DNA of 20,045 nt from SFHK01 sp045538305 (GCA_045538305.1 JAZSRC010000085.1:1-20045); one strand, 5' to 3'; numbered from the stretch's first letter, positions 1 to 7,894 are shown. The notes: generated by a model from the letters alone, not told the origin. Made by a program: numbers and translations.

Positions 1-76
1 GGATGCTCCAGTCGCCGTCGCACAGCACCAGGTCGGCGGGTCTTCCCACCGCGATGGAGCCGCAGACCTCCTCCAA
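1..76 (-). pseudogene. Amidohydrolase C-terminal fragment (NagA-like), partial
   Basis: Read on the minus strand this stretch translates to LEEVCGSIAVGRPADLVLCD followed by GDWSI and the window edge. GSI-x-VG-x-x-ADLV is the typical final-beta-strand signature of metal-dependent amidohydrolases such as N-acetylglucosamine-6-phosphate deacetylase and dihydroorotase, where the chain leaves the TIM barrel and re-enters the small beta domain. Only about 25 codons are visible. The upstream part of the gene should lie to the right, but the sequence there is instead the end of a glyceraldehyde-3-phosphate dehydrogenase gene on the opposite strand. The gene is therefore interrupted here, by a real rearrangement or by a chimeric contig end. 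NagA is the best guess, but the fragment is too short to settle the family member. Confidence 0.5.
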
Positions 77-463
<387 letters not shown>

Positions 464-500
464 TGTATTGAGCGCTTAAGGCATTCAGCCAAAAGCTTAT

Positions 501-542
501 AACCTCCGGTTTCGTGCATATTCACGAAGCCGGAGGTTTTTT
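501..542. terminator. Terminator between gap remnant and FAD oxidoreductase
   Basis: A 16-bp stem (501-516 with 523-538, one G-T pair) closes a 6-nt loop and is followed on the plus strand by six T residues. It lies 38 bases after the gap stop and faces the convergent oxidoreductase gene ending at 568. The T-run makes it a standard intrinsic terminator on the plus strand. On the minus strand the same hairpin is followed only by a weak T-rich tract, so action in that direction is less certain. Confidence 0.9.
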
Positions 543-567
543 CTGTTGCGTTATAAGCTCTTTCTGT

Positions 568-2349
568 CTATTCAAAATCAAACGAAATGATATTCGCTTT
601 ATCGGCATCGCCCCATGTGGAATACGGTATCAGGATCAGGCTGTCAAATTCCTCGTTTACAGGGATATGATATGCGCGTTTGCGGTTATTATCAACATGG
701 ACAAGCTCCTTGAAAGCGCCATCTTTGCCCGCAAGCAGCCGGAACGATCTGACAAGCGTTTTCGGCATCGTCATAACGGGCGAATCCAGGCGAACGGACG
801 CCCTGGTCAGGTGCGTGCGTTCGCATTCGGAGCCGGGCAGAGTTACGCGGTTGAGGTCGCTGTCAAACACGATATGAACGGCTTTTACATACGTCCGCTG
901 AAATGAATAGGTGATTTTTTCAGCAAGCGATGCGCGGTATATGTTCCTTCCGTCCTGATCGCCATATAATCTGTGCGGCCTGTCCTTTCCGTTTCGAAGC
1001 TCGTCTCCCGCCGTAAACTCCGCCTTCAGGCAGGCAATGGGAATTTCCCGCGTACGGCTCGGAATGAAGCAATCCTCGTCCAAAAGCAGCTTCTGAAGCT
1101 TTCTGATATGTGTTCGATATACGTCGTTGGGTGCGCACCCCTCCCTCACGGCAATCGCCGCCGCCTTTCCCGCGGCTTCGCCGAACAGCGCGCATGTAGC
1201 CATTACGCGCGTACTGCTCATCGCCATGTGCGTACAGCTTACATTTCTGCCCGCAAAGAACAGATTATCCACATTTTTTGAATACAGACACCGATACGGT
1301 AGCGAATACGGCGCAGGCGTCAGATAATTGGTATTGGGAACGCCCCTGTGATAAAAGCCGCCGGGAAAATGATCGTCCAGCGGCCAACCGCCGAAGGCTA
1401 CCTCATCGTCAAATGTGCGTCCGGCGGAAATGTCCGTCTGGGTCAGCATATATTCGCCCAGCATGCGTCTGGATTCGCGTTTACCGGGCAAAAATCCAAA
1501 AAACTCCAATTCCCAGTTATCCGCATGGAATTCACCGGAGTTCTTGATATAGTCCCATGTGCCGGCGGCAAGGCCCATCAGTTCGTGTCGAAGCTTTTCC
1601 GTATCCCCGATCGTATCCCTGTCCCCGCCAAGTTCCAGATACCAGAAATTTTCACTGTCATTTTCAAGCACGGGATTTCGGTTTTCAAAATGCGTTCGGT
1701 CAAGCGGTTTGGAAAACTCCGGCGCAACGTAAGAAATCGGTTTATCCGTTTCGCGGCCCTGAATTAGACACGACATCCCCATTGTCATCATGTCATTTTG
1801 CTTTGTCGAAGTACATTCTCCGAATTCATCCGCACCCTCTCGTCCGATCCGGAATTCGGCGCCTGTAAGCGGTTGCAGTATGGAATCGCCCGACGCGTCC
1901 AGAAAGAACTTCGCCTCAACATCGTAAAACTTCTGCGTTGTCAGCTGATAGCCGGTAACGCTCAGGATTTTTCTGTCGCGTCCGTGCGGAAAAGCGCCCG
2001 TTTCCGTTTTTGCATCCATACAGGTGCAGTTCAAAAGCAGCGTGATATTCTTTTCGCGCATAACAAAATCGTACAGAACGCCATCCCATACATAGAAATT
2101 CTTTGTGGGATTGCGATACAGGTTTTCAAGCGCGATTTCCTCCATAATTCCGGTTTCCCGGTTATCCTCGCCGCGCGCGCCGCAAATCCACATGCGGATT
2201 TCGGAGCTGGCATTTCCGCCGAGCACCGGACGTTCATGCATGAGAACAACGTTCAGCCCCTCGCGCGCCGCGCTGATGGCTGCCGAAAGGCCCGCCATAC
2301 CGCCGCCGATTACGCATAAATCGCATAAAACAGATTCCCGCTTCAGCAT
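568..2349 (-). CDS. FAD-dependent oxidoreductase (FAD_oxidored family), 593 aa
   Basis: Predicted cytosolic flavoprotein. The N-terminus has the Rossmann fingerprint CVIGGGMAGLSAAI (glycines at about residues 15-20) with an acidic residue ending beta-2 (VVLMHERP). It is followed by the family signature LGGNASSEIRMWICGA and a C-terminal FAD-contact block FFAGRNVSCTHMAMSSTRVM...GEAAG. Together these mark the FAD_oxidored (PF12831-type) proteins, common in glycan-degrading bacteria, most with unknown substrates. The last ~120 residues look like an added beta-rich domain. The start at 2349 is preferred because GGGAGG lies 8 bases upstream. A longer reading from 2379 would start 2 bases past a TATAAT box and would have no ribosome site. 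The shared fold and C-terminal motif make it a distant relative of the flavoprotein at 4370-5725. Sugar or sugar-acid oxidation is an inference from genome context only. Confidence 0.85.
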   Translation of the reverse strand: MLKRESVLCDLCVIGGGMAGLSAAISAAREGLNVVLMHERPVLGGNASSEIRMWICGARGEDNRETGIMEEIALENLYRNPTKNFYVWDGVLYDFVMREKNITLLLNCTCMDAKTETGAFPHGRDRKILSVTGYQLTTQKFYDVEAKFFLDASGDSILQPLTGAEFRIGREGADEFGECTSTKQNDMMTMGMSCLIQGRETDKPISYVAPEFSKPLDRTHFENRNPVLENDSENFWYLELGGDRDTIGDTEKLRHELMGLAAGTWDYIKNSGEFHADNWELEFFGFLPGKRESRRMLGEYMLTQTDISAGRTFDDEVAFGGWPLDDHFPGGFYHRGVPNTNYLTPAPYSLPYRCLYSKNVDNLFFAGRNVSCTHMAMSSTRVMATCALFGEAAGKAAAIAVREGCAPNDVYRTHIRKLQKLLLDEDCFIPSRTREIPIACLKAEFTAGDELRNGKDRPHRLYGDQDGRNIYRASLAEKITYSFQRTYVKAVHIVFDSDLNRVTLPGSECERTHLTRASVRLDSPVMTMPKTLVRSFRLLAGKDGAFKELVHVDNNRKRAYHIPVNEEFDSLILIPYSTWGDADKANIISFDFE

Positions 2350-2381
2350 ATCCCTCGCCTCCCATGTTCTATCCGCCATAC

Positions 2382-2387
2382 ATTATA
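2382..2387 (-). promoter_or_regulatory. -10 box of the FAD oxidoreductase promoter
   Basis: TATAAT on the minus strand lies 32 bases upstream of the preferred ATG at 2349, which would give a leader of about 26 nt containing GGGAGG. No good -35 hexamer is visible at 16-18 bases (only T-rich TTTTCT-like sequence). It sits back to back with the promoter of the divergent CPBP gene. Confidence 0.5.
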
Positions 2388-2451
2388 CAGTACCGGACAA
2401 AAAAAGAAAAGAAGCGCAGCGCCATAACCCATTTTCTCTAAAAGACATATG

Positions 2452-2474
2452 TGCTATAATGGGTATACGGAGGG
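2452..2474 (+). promoter_or_regulatory. Extended -10 promoter and ribosome site of the CPBP gene
   Basis: TGCTATAAT at 2452-2460 is an exact extended -10 element, followed by GGAGGG at 2469-2474. Transcription would begin near 2467, leaving a very short leader. The extended -10 compensates for a poor -35 (TTTTCT at 2432-2437). It also shows that the in-frame ATG at 2449 lies upstream of the transcript and is not the start codon. Confidence 0.6.
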
Positions 2475-2478
2475 ATTT

Positions 2479-3192
2479 ATGATGCAGAAGCTTTATCAAA
2501 AGAGTGAGCTTGCGCTCGCGCTTACCTTGATTGGCATATATGTCGTTATTTCCAGCATCCTTATGTCCTTGCCTGCGTGGACGTCATCGGTGTTTCATGC
2601 GCTTATGAGCGTAGCAATTCTGCTATTTATCCTTAAAAACGGGCACAAAGAAGCATACGGGCTGACGCTCCCCAAAGGCAGCGCAAAAGGATACCTCTTT
2701 TATCTTCCGCTCGTCGTTATCATTTCCGTCAATCTGTGGTTCGGCGTAAAAATGGAGCATTCCCTGCCTATAAGCATATTCCAAACCGTCAGTATGCTGT
2801 TTGTGGGTTTTATTGAAGAAATCATATTCCGCGGCATGCTGTTTCAAGCCATCCGGAAAAACAGCCTGAAGTGGGCGATTATCATTTCAAGCATAACCTT
2901 CGGCGCAGGCCACATCGTAAATCTGATCAACGGAAATGCAGAGAGCATACTTCTGAATTTATGTCAGATTGTGTATGCCTCGGCCGCAGGTTTTCTGTTT
3001 GTTATCCTGTTTCTGAAAAGCGCTTCCCTGATTCCCTGTATACTCACCCACAGTCTGGTAAACGCGCTGAGCGTCTTTTCCGCTCCGGCGCCGACGCTTT
3101 CAGGCGAAATTCTGACCGCCGCCGCGCTTACGCTGGTTTCCGCACTGTACGCGTTATACCTCGCCTTCTCCCTGCCCGGGCAGAAGAAATAG
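2479..3192 (+). CDS. CPBP family intramembrane glutamic endopeptidase, 237 aa
   Basis: Polytopic membrane protein with about seven hydrophobic segments. It has the CPBP (CAAX protease and bacteriocin-processing, formerly Abi) motifs: GFIEEIIFRG with Glu113, Glu114 and Arg118; FGAGHIVNL with His145; and THSLVNAL with His191. These residues form the intramembrane active site in characterised members such as Rce1. Bacterial members process peptides, confer self-immunity to bacteriocins or act in signalling; the substrate here is unknown and no bacteriocin gene is nearby. The start was set at 2479, with a tandem ATG at 2482 equally possible, because GGAGGG lies 4-8 bases upstream and an upstream ATG at 2449 falls before the TATAAT box. 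The aldo-keto reductase follows on the same strand after 84 bases with no obvious terminator, so cotranscription is possible. Confidence 0.85.
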   Translation: MMQKLYQKSELALALTLIGIYVVISSILMSLPAWTSSVFHALMSVAILLFILKNGHKEAYGLTLPKGSAKGYLFYLPLVVIISVNLWFGVKMEHSLPISIFQTVSMLFVGFIEEIIFRGMLFQAIRKNSLKWAIIISSITFGAGHIVNLINGNAESILLNLCQIVYASAAGFLFVILFLKSASLIPCILTHSLVNALSVFSAPAPTLSGEILTAAALTLVSALYALYLAFSLPGQKK

Positions 3193-3276
3193 CTGAGGCA
3201 CGTCAGTTTTCGTAAGAATCTAGAGGTTTCTTTCATCCAATCAAAGTCGCACAGAAAACAGCAAGGAGGAATGCAT

Positions 3277-4284
3277 ATGCAGTTTATCGCAAGCGAATCC
3301 AGATACGACAACATGATCTACAGAAGATGCGGAAGAAGCGGTTTGAAGCTGCCCGCAATTTCATTGGGGCTTTGGCATAACTTCGGTGAAATCACCCCGT
3401 TCGACGTACAGCAGAGTCTTCTCAGAACCGCGTTTGACAACGGAATCACGCATTTTGATCTGGCCAACAATTACGGCCCGCCCTACGGCGAAGCAGAACG
3501 CAATTTCGGCATTCATATGCTGAGGGATTTCAAGCCCTACCGCGACGAGCTGGTTATATCCACCAAAGCGGGATACGACATGTGGAAAGGCCCCTATGGT
3601 GATCACGGAAGCCGAAAATACCTGATTGCCAGTATCGATCAATCGCTGAAGCGTATGAACCTTGATTATGTAGATATTTTCTATCACCACCGGCCCGATC
3701 CGGAAACGCCCATTGAAGAAACCGCAGGAGCGCTTGAACAGATCTTGAGAAGCGGAAAAGCGTTGTATGCAGGCGTTTCCAACTACAATGCACAACAGAC
3801 CGACGCCATGATCCGGATGCTGGGCTCCCTCGGAAGTCATCTGCTCATTCACCAGCCCAGCTATTCCATGCTCAACCGCCATATAGAAAAGCCCATGGAG
3901 GGAACCGGAAGCCTTACGGAGGTGCTGAGGCGCGATGGCGTAGGCTGCATATGCTTTGCGCCGCTGCAAAACGGCCTTCTGACCGGAAAATACCTTGGCG
4001 GAATTCCTGCGGATTCAAGAGCCGCCAAAGATCCCAGATACCTTAAGCCCTCGCAGATCACTTCTGATAAGCTTGAAAAAATCGAGAAGCTTCATGCAAT
4101 GGCCAAAAATCGCGGCCAAACCCTTGCGCAGATGGCGCTTCAGTGGGTGCTTCGGGATGAGGTGGTTACTTCCGCACTGATCGGCGCCAGCCGTCCGGAG
4201 CAGATTATTGAAAATATTCAGGCGCTGAACGGCCCCGGCTTCTCCAGCGAAGAACTTACCCTGATTGATGAAATCACGATCTGA
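3277..4284 (+). CDS. Aldo/keto reductase, YghZ/L-glyceraldehyde-3-phosphate reductase type, 335 aa
   Basis: NAD(P)H-dependent cytosolic reductase of the (beta/alpha)8 barrel AKR superfamily. The N-terminal signature YRRCGRSGLKLPAISLGLWH closely matches the YghZ/AKR14 group, which reduces L-glyceraldehyde 3-phosphate and methylglyoxal-like aldehydes. The catalytic tetrad is visible: Asp and Tyr in HFDLANNYG, Lys in LVISTKAG and His in DIFYHHRPD. The C-terminal cofactor-binding segment reads SALIGASRPEQI. The ATG at 3271 directly abuts the AAGGAGGA ribosome site, so the in-frame ATG at 3277 (7 bases after GGAGG) is the better start. Length is normal for the family. The exact substrate cannot be deduced; proximity to two FAD oxidoreductases hints at sugar or aldehyde redox metabolism. 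Confidence 0.9.
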   Translation: MQFIASESRYDNMIYRRCGRSGLKLPAISLGLWHNFGEITPFDVQQSLLRTAFDNGITHFDLANNYGPPYGEAERNFGIHMLRDFKPYRDELVISTKAGYDMWKGPYGDHGSRKYLIASIDQSLKRMNLDYVDIFYHHRPDPETPIEETAGALEQILRSGKALYAGVSNYNAQQTDAMIRMLGSLGSHLLIHQPSYSMLNRHIEKPMEGTGSLTEVLRRDGVGCICFAPLQNGLLTGKYLGGIPADSRAAKDPRYLKPSQITSDKLEKIEKLHAMAKNRGQTLAQMALQWVLRDEVVTSALIGASRPEQIIENIQALNGPGFSSEELTLIDEITI

Positions 4285-4302
4285 CAACTTAAACCAAAAC
4301 AC

Positions 4303-4339
4303 TTATGCCTCCCTGCAGCATCACTTCAGGGAGGCATAA
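4303..4339. terminator. Bidirectional hairpin between convergent genes
   Basis: A perfect 13-bp stem (4303-4315 with 4327-4339) with an 11-nt loop lies between the convergent aldo-keto reductase and FAD oxidoreductase genes. On the minus strand it is followed by a T-rich tract (TGTTTTGGTTT). On the plus strand the tail is poor. It is probably a shared terminator, stronger for the minus-strand transcript. Confidence 0.65.
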
Positions 4340-4369
4340 ATCAATTCGCTGTTATTTCGCAGCCCGCTT

Positions 4370-5725
4370 TTAATCAAACCTTGCGCCGCGTTTCATCATT
4401 TCCGCACGAACGTGCGCTCCATTTACCTCGTGCAGCGTTTTGGCCTTCATTTCCTTTGCCGCCGCGCACGCAATGCCTGCGGCTTCGCCCATCGCGCGGC
4501 AGGCCGGCATTACGCGGATGGACGACTGCGCCGTAAACTCCGCGCCGACATTTCTGCCCGCAACCAGCAGGTTATCCGTATCCTTCACAATCAGCGAACG
4601 GAGCGGAATCTCATAATACGGCCTGTCGGGATCGCGTCTGGCTTCCATGGCATAGGTATTCAGCTGGCGTCCGTGGATATCTACAGGATAATTGGAACGG
4701 CAGATCGCGTCGTCAAATTTTTGATGGACGTAGCATTCCTCGGCTGTCATGATATGATCCGTTACCGCGCGGCGAGACTCGCGCACGCCCACCATGGATG
4801 CGATCTGCGCAATGTACGCGTCGCTGAAGCCATCAAAGTACTTTTTATAGAATTTCAGCTGCCTGAGTATGGCCTTTTTCCCCTCAAGCTGTACATAGGT
4901 CAGGTTTTCGGTGTCGTCAGCATCGTGCAGATCAAAAAATTCCGGACAATTAAACGCCAGCGCATCCTTTCGGCCGGGCACAGTGAACACCTGCCAGTAC
5001 GTCATATCCTCAATCAGCAGATCTCCGTTATCGATTGCCTTCAAGAATACGTCCTTCAGGGGCCATTTTTTATGATTTGTAGCGGTTACCGCCGCTTCAA
5101 AGCACACGGGCGCATCGGTAAACGCGCTCTGAGGATCAACCTGACGCCTGATGAAATTCCAGAACAACTGTAGATCTACGCCGCCCAACAGATACCGTAG
5201 CGAAACCGGCTGGTTCTTTCCATCTGTTTCGTTTCCGTGCAGCGTGGGAAGACCGGACAGCATCAATACGTCCGCATCGCCCGTCGCATCGATGAAATAA
5301 TCAGCCTTAAGCACAATACTTCCGGATTTCGTTATGGCCTTGATTTCCTCAATCCGCCTTCCTTCGAGGGTTACGCCCGTAATCGTGGTGTGATAAAGGA
5401 TTTTTACGTTTCTTTCGGTCAGCATTTCTTCAAGCACAACCGACAGTACCAGCGGATCAAACCAGCTGTCTCCGTTCCCCGTCGCAGCGCCAAGCTCGAC
5501 CATGCGGCGATTGATTTCATCAGATATATACGAGCACATGGGGTTTCCGACAATACCGGTATGCATCATCGGTGTAACCAGGGAATTGGCGGCGCTTCCG
5601 CCGGAAGAACCAAACTGCTCAATCAACAAAACGCTAAGCCCTGAATCCGCTGCTGCGATCGCAGCCACCGTTCCGGAAGTACCCGCTCCGCAGACCACAA
5701 CATCCGCCGTATATATACGTTCCAT
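4370..5725 (-). CDS. FAD-dependent oxidoreductase (FAD_oxidored family), 451 aa
   Basis: Second flavoprotein of the window. It has the nucleotide-binding fingerprint VVVCGAGTSGTVAAIAAADS (glycines at about 13-18), Glu36 at the end of beta-2, an ATGDADV motif in the middle, and the C-terminal FAD block LLVAGRNVGAEFTAQSSIRV...GEAAG. No signal peptide or membrane segment is seen. The start at 5725 follows AAGGAG by about 10 bases; an upstream TTG at 5752 would place the ribosome site inside the gene. It lies 81 bases downstream of rplA, just past that gene's terminator, and no promoter of its own is visible in the 34-base gap, so expression may depend on read-through. It is shorter than the flavoprotein at 568-2349 and lacks that protein's C-terminal extension. 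Substrate unknown. Confidence 0.85.
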   Translation of the reverse strand: MERIYTADVVVCGAGTSGTVAAIAAADSGLSVLLIEQFGSSGGSAANSLVTPMMHTGIVGNPMCSYISDEINRRMVELGAATGNGDSWFDPLVLSVVLEEMLTERNVKILYHTTITGVTLEGRRIEEIKAITKSGSIVLKADYFIDATGDADVLMLSGLPTLHGNETDGKNQPVSLRYLLGGVDLQLFWNFIRRQVDPQSAFTDAPVCFEAAVTATNHKKWPLKDVFLKAIDNGDLLIEDMTYWQVFTVPGRKDALAFNCPEFFDLHDADDTENLTYVQLEGKKAILRQLKFYKKYFDGFSDAYIAQIASMVGVRESRRAVTDHIMTAEECYVHQKFDDAICRSNYPVDIHGRQLNTYAMEARRDPDRPYYEIPLRSLIVKDTDNLLVAGRNVGAEFTAQSSIRVMPACRAMGEAAGIACAAAKEMKAKTLHEVNGAHVRAEMMKRGARFD

Positions 5726-5758
5726 TTTGTTTTTTCTCCTTTTGTATGCCAAAATGTG

Positions 5759-5797
5759 AAAAAAAGCCGCCTTACGGAAATCCGCAAAGCAGCTTTT
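5759..5797 (-). terminator. Intrinsic terminator after rplA
   Basis: On the minus strand AAAGCTGCTTTGCGGA pairs with TCCGTAAGGCGGCTTT through a 2-nt loop (stem of 16 with a few G-T pairs), followed by a run of T residues. It lies 9 bases after the rplA stop codon and ends the ribosomal operon before the FAD oxidoreductase. Confidence 0.85.
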
Positions 5798-5806
5798 CTA
5801 TTGATA

Positions 5807-6493
5807 TTAGAACTTGAGGGCGTTCAGCTTGATGCCAGGGCCCATGGTGGAGGAGAGAACGGCGGACTTGATGTAGGTACCCTTTGCAGCGGAGGGCTTG
5901 GCCTTGATAATGGCCTCCATCAGAGTGCGCAGGTTCTCGGTAAGCTTCTGATCTTCGAAGGAAGCTTTTCCAACGGGGCAGTGGATGATCGCGGTTTTGT
6001 CAACGCGATACTCAACCTTACCGGCTTTAACTTCGGTAATGGCCTTGGCTACGTCCATGGTTACGGTGCCGGTCTTGGGGTTGGGCATGAGGCCCTTGGG
6101 GCCGAGCACGCGGCCCAGACGGCCGACCAGACCCATCATATCGGGGGTGGCTACGCAGACGTCAAATCCGAACCAGCCGCCCTGGATCTTGGCGATCATA
6201 TCTTCCGCGCCTACGAAATCAGCGCCGGCAGCCGCAGCTTCATCAGCCTTGGGGCCCTTCGCGATTACGAGAACGGACTTGGTCTTACCGGTACCATTGG
6301 GGAGAACCACGGTGCCGCGGACCTGCTGGTCTGCATGGCGGGGGTCTACGCCCAGACGGACGGAGATTTCTATGGTTTCATCAAACTTGGCCTTCGCGGT
6401 CTGCTTGATCAGAGCGATTGCCTCTTCGGGGTCATACTGCTTGGTACGATCGATCAGCTTCAGGCTGTCGGCGTATTTTTTTCCGGTCTTCAT
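5807..6493 (-). CDS. rplA: 50S ribosomal protein L1
   Basis: Full-length L1 (228 aa), the protein of the mobile L1 stalk of the large ribosomal subunit and translational autoregulator of its own operon. Recognisable segments are KYADSLKLIDRTKQYDPEEA at the N-terminus, RLGVDPRHADQQVRGTVVLP, the GLVGRLGRVLGPKGLMPNPK-type core and the C-terminal SSTMGPGIKLN. A GGGAGG ribosome site lies about 11 bases upstream of the ATG. It follows rplK after a 75-base gap that contains a possible second L1-binding element. rplJ and rplL, which usually come next in Bacillota, are absent here; a terminator and a flavoprotein gene follow instead. Confidence 0.98.
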   Translation of the reverse strand: MKTGKKYADSLKLIDRTKQYDPEEAIALIKQTAKAKFDETIEISVRLGVDPRHADQQVRGTVVLPNGTGKTKSVLVIAKGPKADEAAAAGADFVGAEDMIAKIQGGWFGFDVCVATPDMMGLVGRLGRVLGPKGLMPNPKTGTVTMDVAKAITEVKAGKVEYRVDKTAIIHCPVGKASFEDQKLTENLRTLMEAIIKAKPSAAKGTYIKSAVLSSTMGPGIKLNALKF

Positions 6494-6511
6494 GTTTATA
6501 TTTTCCTCCCT

Positions 6512-6540
6512 GTGGTGCGATCGGCGCTATGTCCTCCCAC
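6512..6540 (-). promoter_or_regulatory. Possible second L1-binding element upstream of rplA
   Basis: The rplK-rplA spacer RNA contains GUGGGAGG followed 17 nt later by CCAC, ending 2 bases before the rplA ribosome site. The outer GUGG/CCAC helix and the adjacent GA repeat the layout of the L1 element upstream of rplK. The inner helix is poor here (only GG/CC or a short GCG/CGC alternative), so this may be a decayed or divergent copy. Its position would let bound L1 block rplA translation. Confidence 0.35.
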
Positions 6541-6568
6541 GGTTTTGGTCAGTGCCTGTCACAATCTA

Positions 6569-6994
6569 TCAGTCGTCAACAACAACGCCCATGGAACGGG
6601 CAGTGCCGGCGACCATGCTCATCGCAGCCTCAACGGAAGCAGCGTTCAGGTCGGGCATTTTGAGCTCGGCAATTTCCTTCACCTGAGCCTTGGTGATGTG
6701 TGCAACCTTGTCCTTGTTGGGACGGCCGGATGCATGCTCAATACCGCAGGCCTTCTTGATCAGAACGGCTGCCGGCGGGGTCTTGCAGATGAACGTGAAG
6801 GAACGATCCTGATAAACGGTAATGACGACCGGGATTACGAGTCCAACCTGCTTAGCAGTGCGGTCGTTGAATTCCTTGCAGAATCCGGGGATGTTCACGC
6901 CATGCTGACCGAGCGCAGGGCCGATGGGCGGTGCGGGGGTTGCTTTGCCGGCGTTAACCTGCAGCTTAATCAGCGCAGTAACTTTTTTCGCCAT
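6569..6994 (-). CDS. rplK: 50S ribosomal protein L11
   Basis: Full-length L11 (141 aa), the protein at the GTPase-associated centre that binds 23S rRNA and is needed for RelA-type stringent activation. The N-terminal domain shows the invariant proline-rich turn ATPAPPIGPALGQHGVNI, which is the thiostrepton/micrococcin contact region. The C-terminal RNA-binding domain contains KDKVAHITKAQVKEIAELK and MVAGTARSMGVVV. The ribosome site AAGGAGG lies 9 bases upstream of the ATG. The 100-base leader between nusG and this gene carries an L1-binding structure, so L1 probably represses translation from here. Confidence 0.98.
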   Translation of the reverse strand: MAKKVTALIKLQVNAGKATPAPPIGPALGQHGVNIPGFCKEFNDRTAKQVGLVIPVVITVYQDRSFTFICKTPPAAVLIKKACGIEHASGRPNKDKVAHITKAQVKEIAELKMPDLNAASVEAAMSMVAGTARSMGVVVDD

Positions 6995-7018
6995 TGGGGT
7001 ATCCTCCTTAATCTGTAT

Positions 7019-7053
7019 GTGGTAAGCGGAGCAGATTTATTTGCTCCTCCCAC
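7019..7053 (-). ncRNA. L1 ribosomal protein leader (autoregulatory mRNA element)
   Basis: In the RNA upstream of rplK, GUGG (7053-7050) pairs with CCAC (7022-7019) and GGAGCA pairs with UGCUCC around an AAUAAAUC loop. The two helices are separated by GA on the 5' side and GCUUA on the 3' side. This asymmetric two-helix layout is the known mimic of the 23S rRNA L1-binding site found in rplK/rplA leaders. Excess L1 bound here would reduce translation of rplK and rplA. It ends 24 bases before the rplK start codon. Confidence 0.8.
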
Positions 7054-7094
7054 TTCCTGAAGCCGATAACGGCTTGCAAGCGGAAAGGCGCGCC

Positions 7095-7625
7095 TCAGCT
7101 TTCCAGGCGCAGGACTTCATCGAACTCGAGCTCCACGGGGGTTTCGCGCTTCATCATGGGAACTACAACGCGAATCTTCATGTTCTCTTTGTCGATTTCG
7201 GTTACGCGGCCGGTGAAGTTCTCAAACAGGCCGCTGAGAATGCGTACGTCGTCGCCCACGCGAATGTCGACATGGGTGGTCGTTGCGCTTTCCATAAGGG
7301 AAGCGAAATCGCTGTCCGGCAGCGGAGTGGGCTTGGAGCCCGTTCCTACAAAACCGGTCACACCGCGGGTATTGCGCACCAAATACCAGGATTCGTTGGT
7401 CATCACCATGCGCACCAGGACATAACCCGGCATGCGCTTGCGCGGTACAACGCGGCGCTTGTTATTTTTGATTTCGACAACCTCTTCAATCGGAATCTGA
7501 ACCTCTGAGATCAGATCCTGCATGCCGTTGTTTTCAACGGACTTTTCAAGGTTTGCCTTAACCTTGTTTTCGTATCCGGAATAGGTATGTACGACATACC
7601 AATTCATTTCGGAATTTTCCGCCAT
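7095..7625 (-). CDS. nusG: Transcription termination/antitermination factor NusG
   Basis: Complete NusG (176 aa). It has an N-terminal NGN domain (WYVVHTYSGYENKVKANLEK; RKRMPGYVLVRMVM; NTRGVTGFVGTG) and a C-terminal KOW domain (VGDDVRILSGLFENFTGRV to the end). The factor binds the RNA polymerase clamp and modulates pausing and Rho- or ribosome-coupled elongation. It starts 17 bases after secE. The ribosome site is weak (GGCAGG about 10 bases upstream), suggesting translational coupling to secE. MNWYVV, seven residues in, is a possible alternative start but has no ribosome site. Confidence 0.97.
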   Translation of the reverse strand: MAENSEMNWYVVHTYSGYENKVKANLEKSVENNGMQDLISEVQIPIEEVVEIKNNKRRVVPRKRMPGYVLVRMVMTNESWYLVRNTRGVTGFVGTGSKPTPLPDSDFASLMESATTTHVDIRVGDDVRILSGLFENFTGRVTEIDKENMKIRVVVPMMKRETPVELEFDEVLRLES

Positions 7626-7642
7626 GCTTATCTACCTGCCAA

Positions 7643-7894
7643 TCAGCCGACAATCAGCCTGACGAGTTCCTTGACACCCAGATCGAACAGGCCGATGATG
7701 ACGCCCATCACTACCATAAAGGCGAAAACTACCAGAGAATAGTTTACAAGGCCCTTCTTGGTCGGCCAGGTAACCTTCTTCATTTCATGGAACATGTTGT
7801 AGAAGGCTTTGCCAATGCTGATGCCAAGGTTCTTGAACCAGTTCACAACGCGCTTAAAGAAGTTCGGCTTCTTTCCTCCGTTCTGCGCAGCCAT
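7643..7894 (-). CDS. secE: Preprotein translocase subunit SecE
   Basis: Single-span SecE (83 aa) of the SecYEG channel. An amphipathic segment with the family motif FHEMKKVTWPTKKGLVNYS precedes one transmembrane helix (about residues 52-75, SLVVFAFMVVMGVIIGLF). The basic N-terminus (NGGKKPNFFKRVVNWFKN) is typical of Bacillota, which have the short one-helix form. AAGGA lies 7-8 bases upstream of the ATG. It sits between rpmG and nusG as in most bacteria. Confidence 0.97.
   Translation of the reverse strand: MAAQNGGKKPNFFKRVVNWFKNLGISIGKAFYNMFHEMKKVTWPTKKGLVNYSLVVFAFMVVMGVIIGLFDLGVKELVRLIVG

Noticed and set aside
5756..7060. 434-codon open frame on the plus strand over rplA-rplK
   Set aside because: It is antisense to two certain ribosomal protein genes, has no ribosome site and its glycine-rich, low-complexity translation matches no family. 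It is a GC-rich shadow frame.
7060..7075. Small hairpin AAGCCG-ATAA-CGGCTT after nusG
   Set aside because: It has no T-run, so it does not look like a terminator. It may stabilise the nusG-rplK spacer but nothing proves a function.
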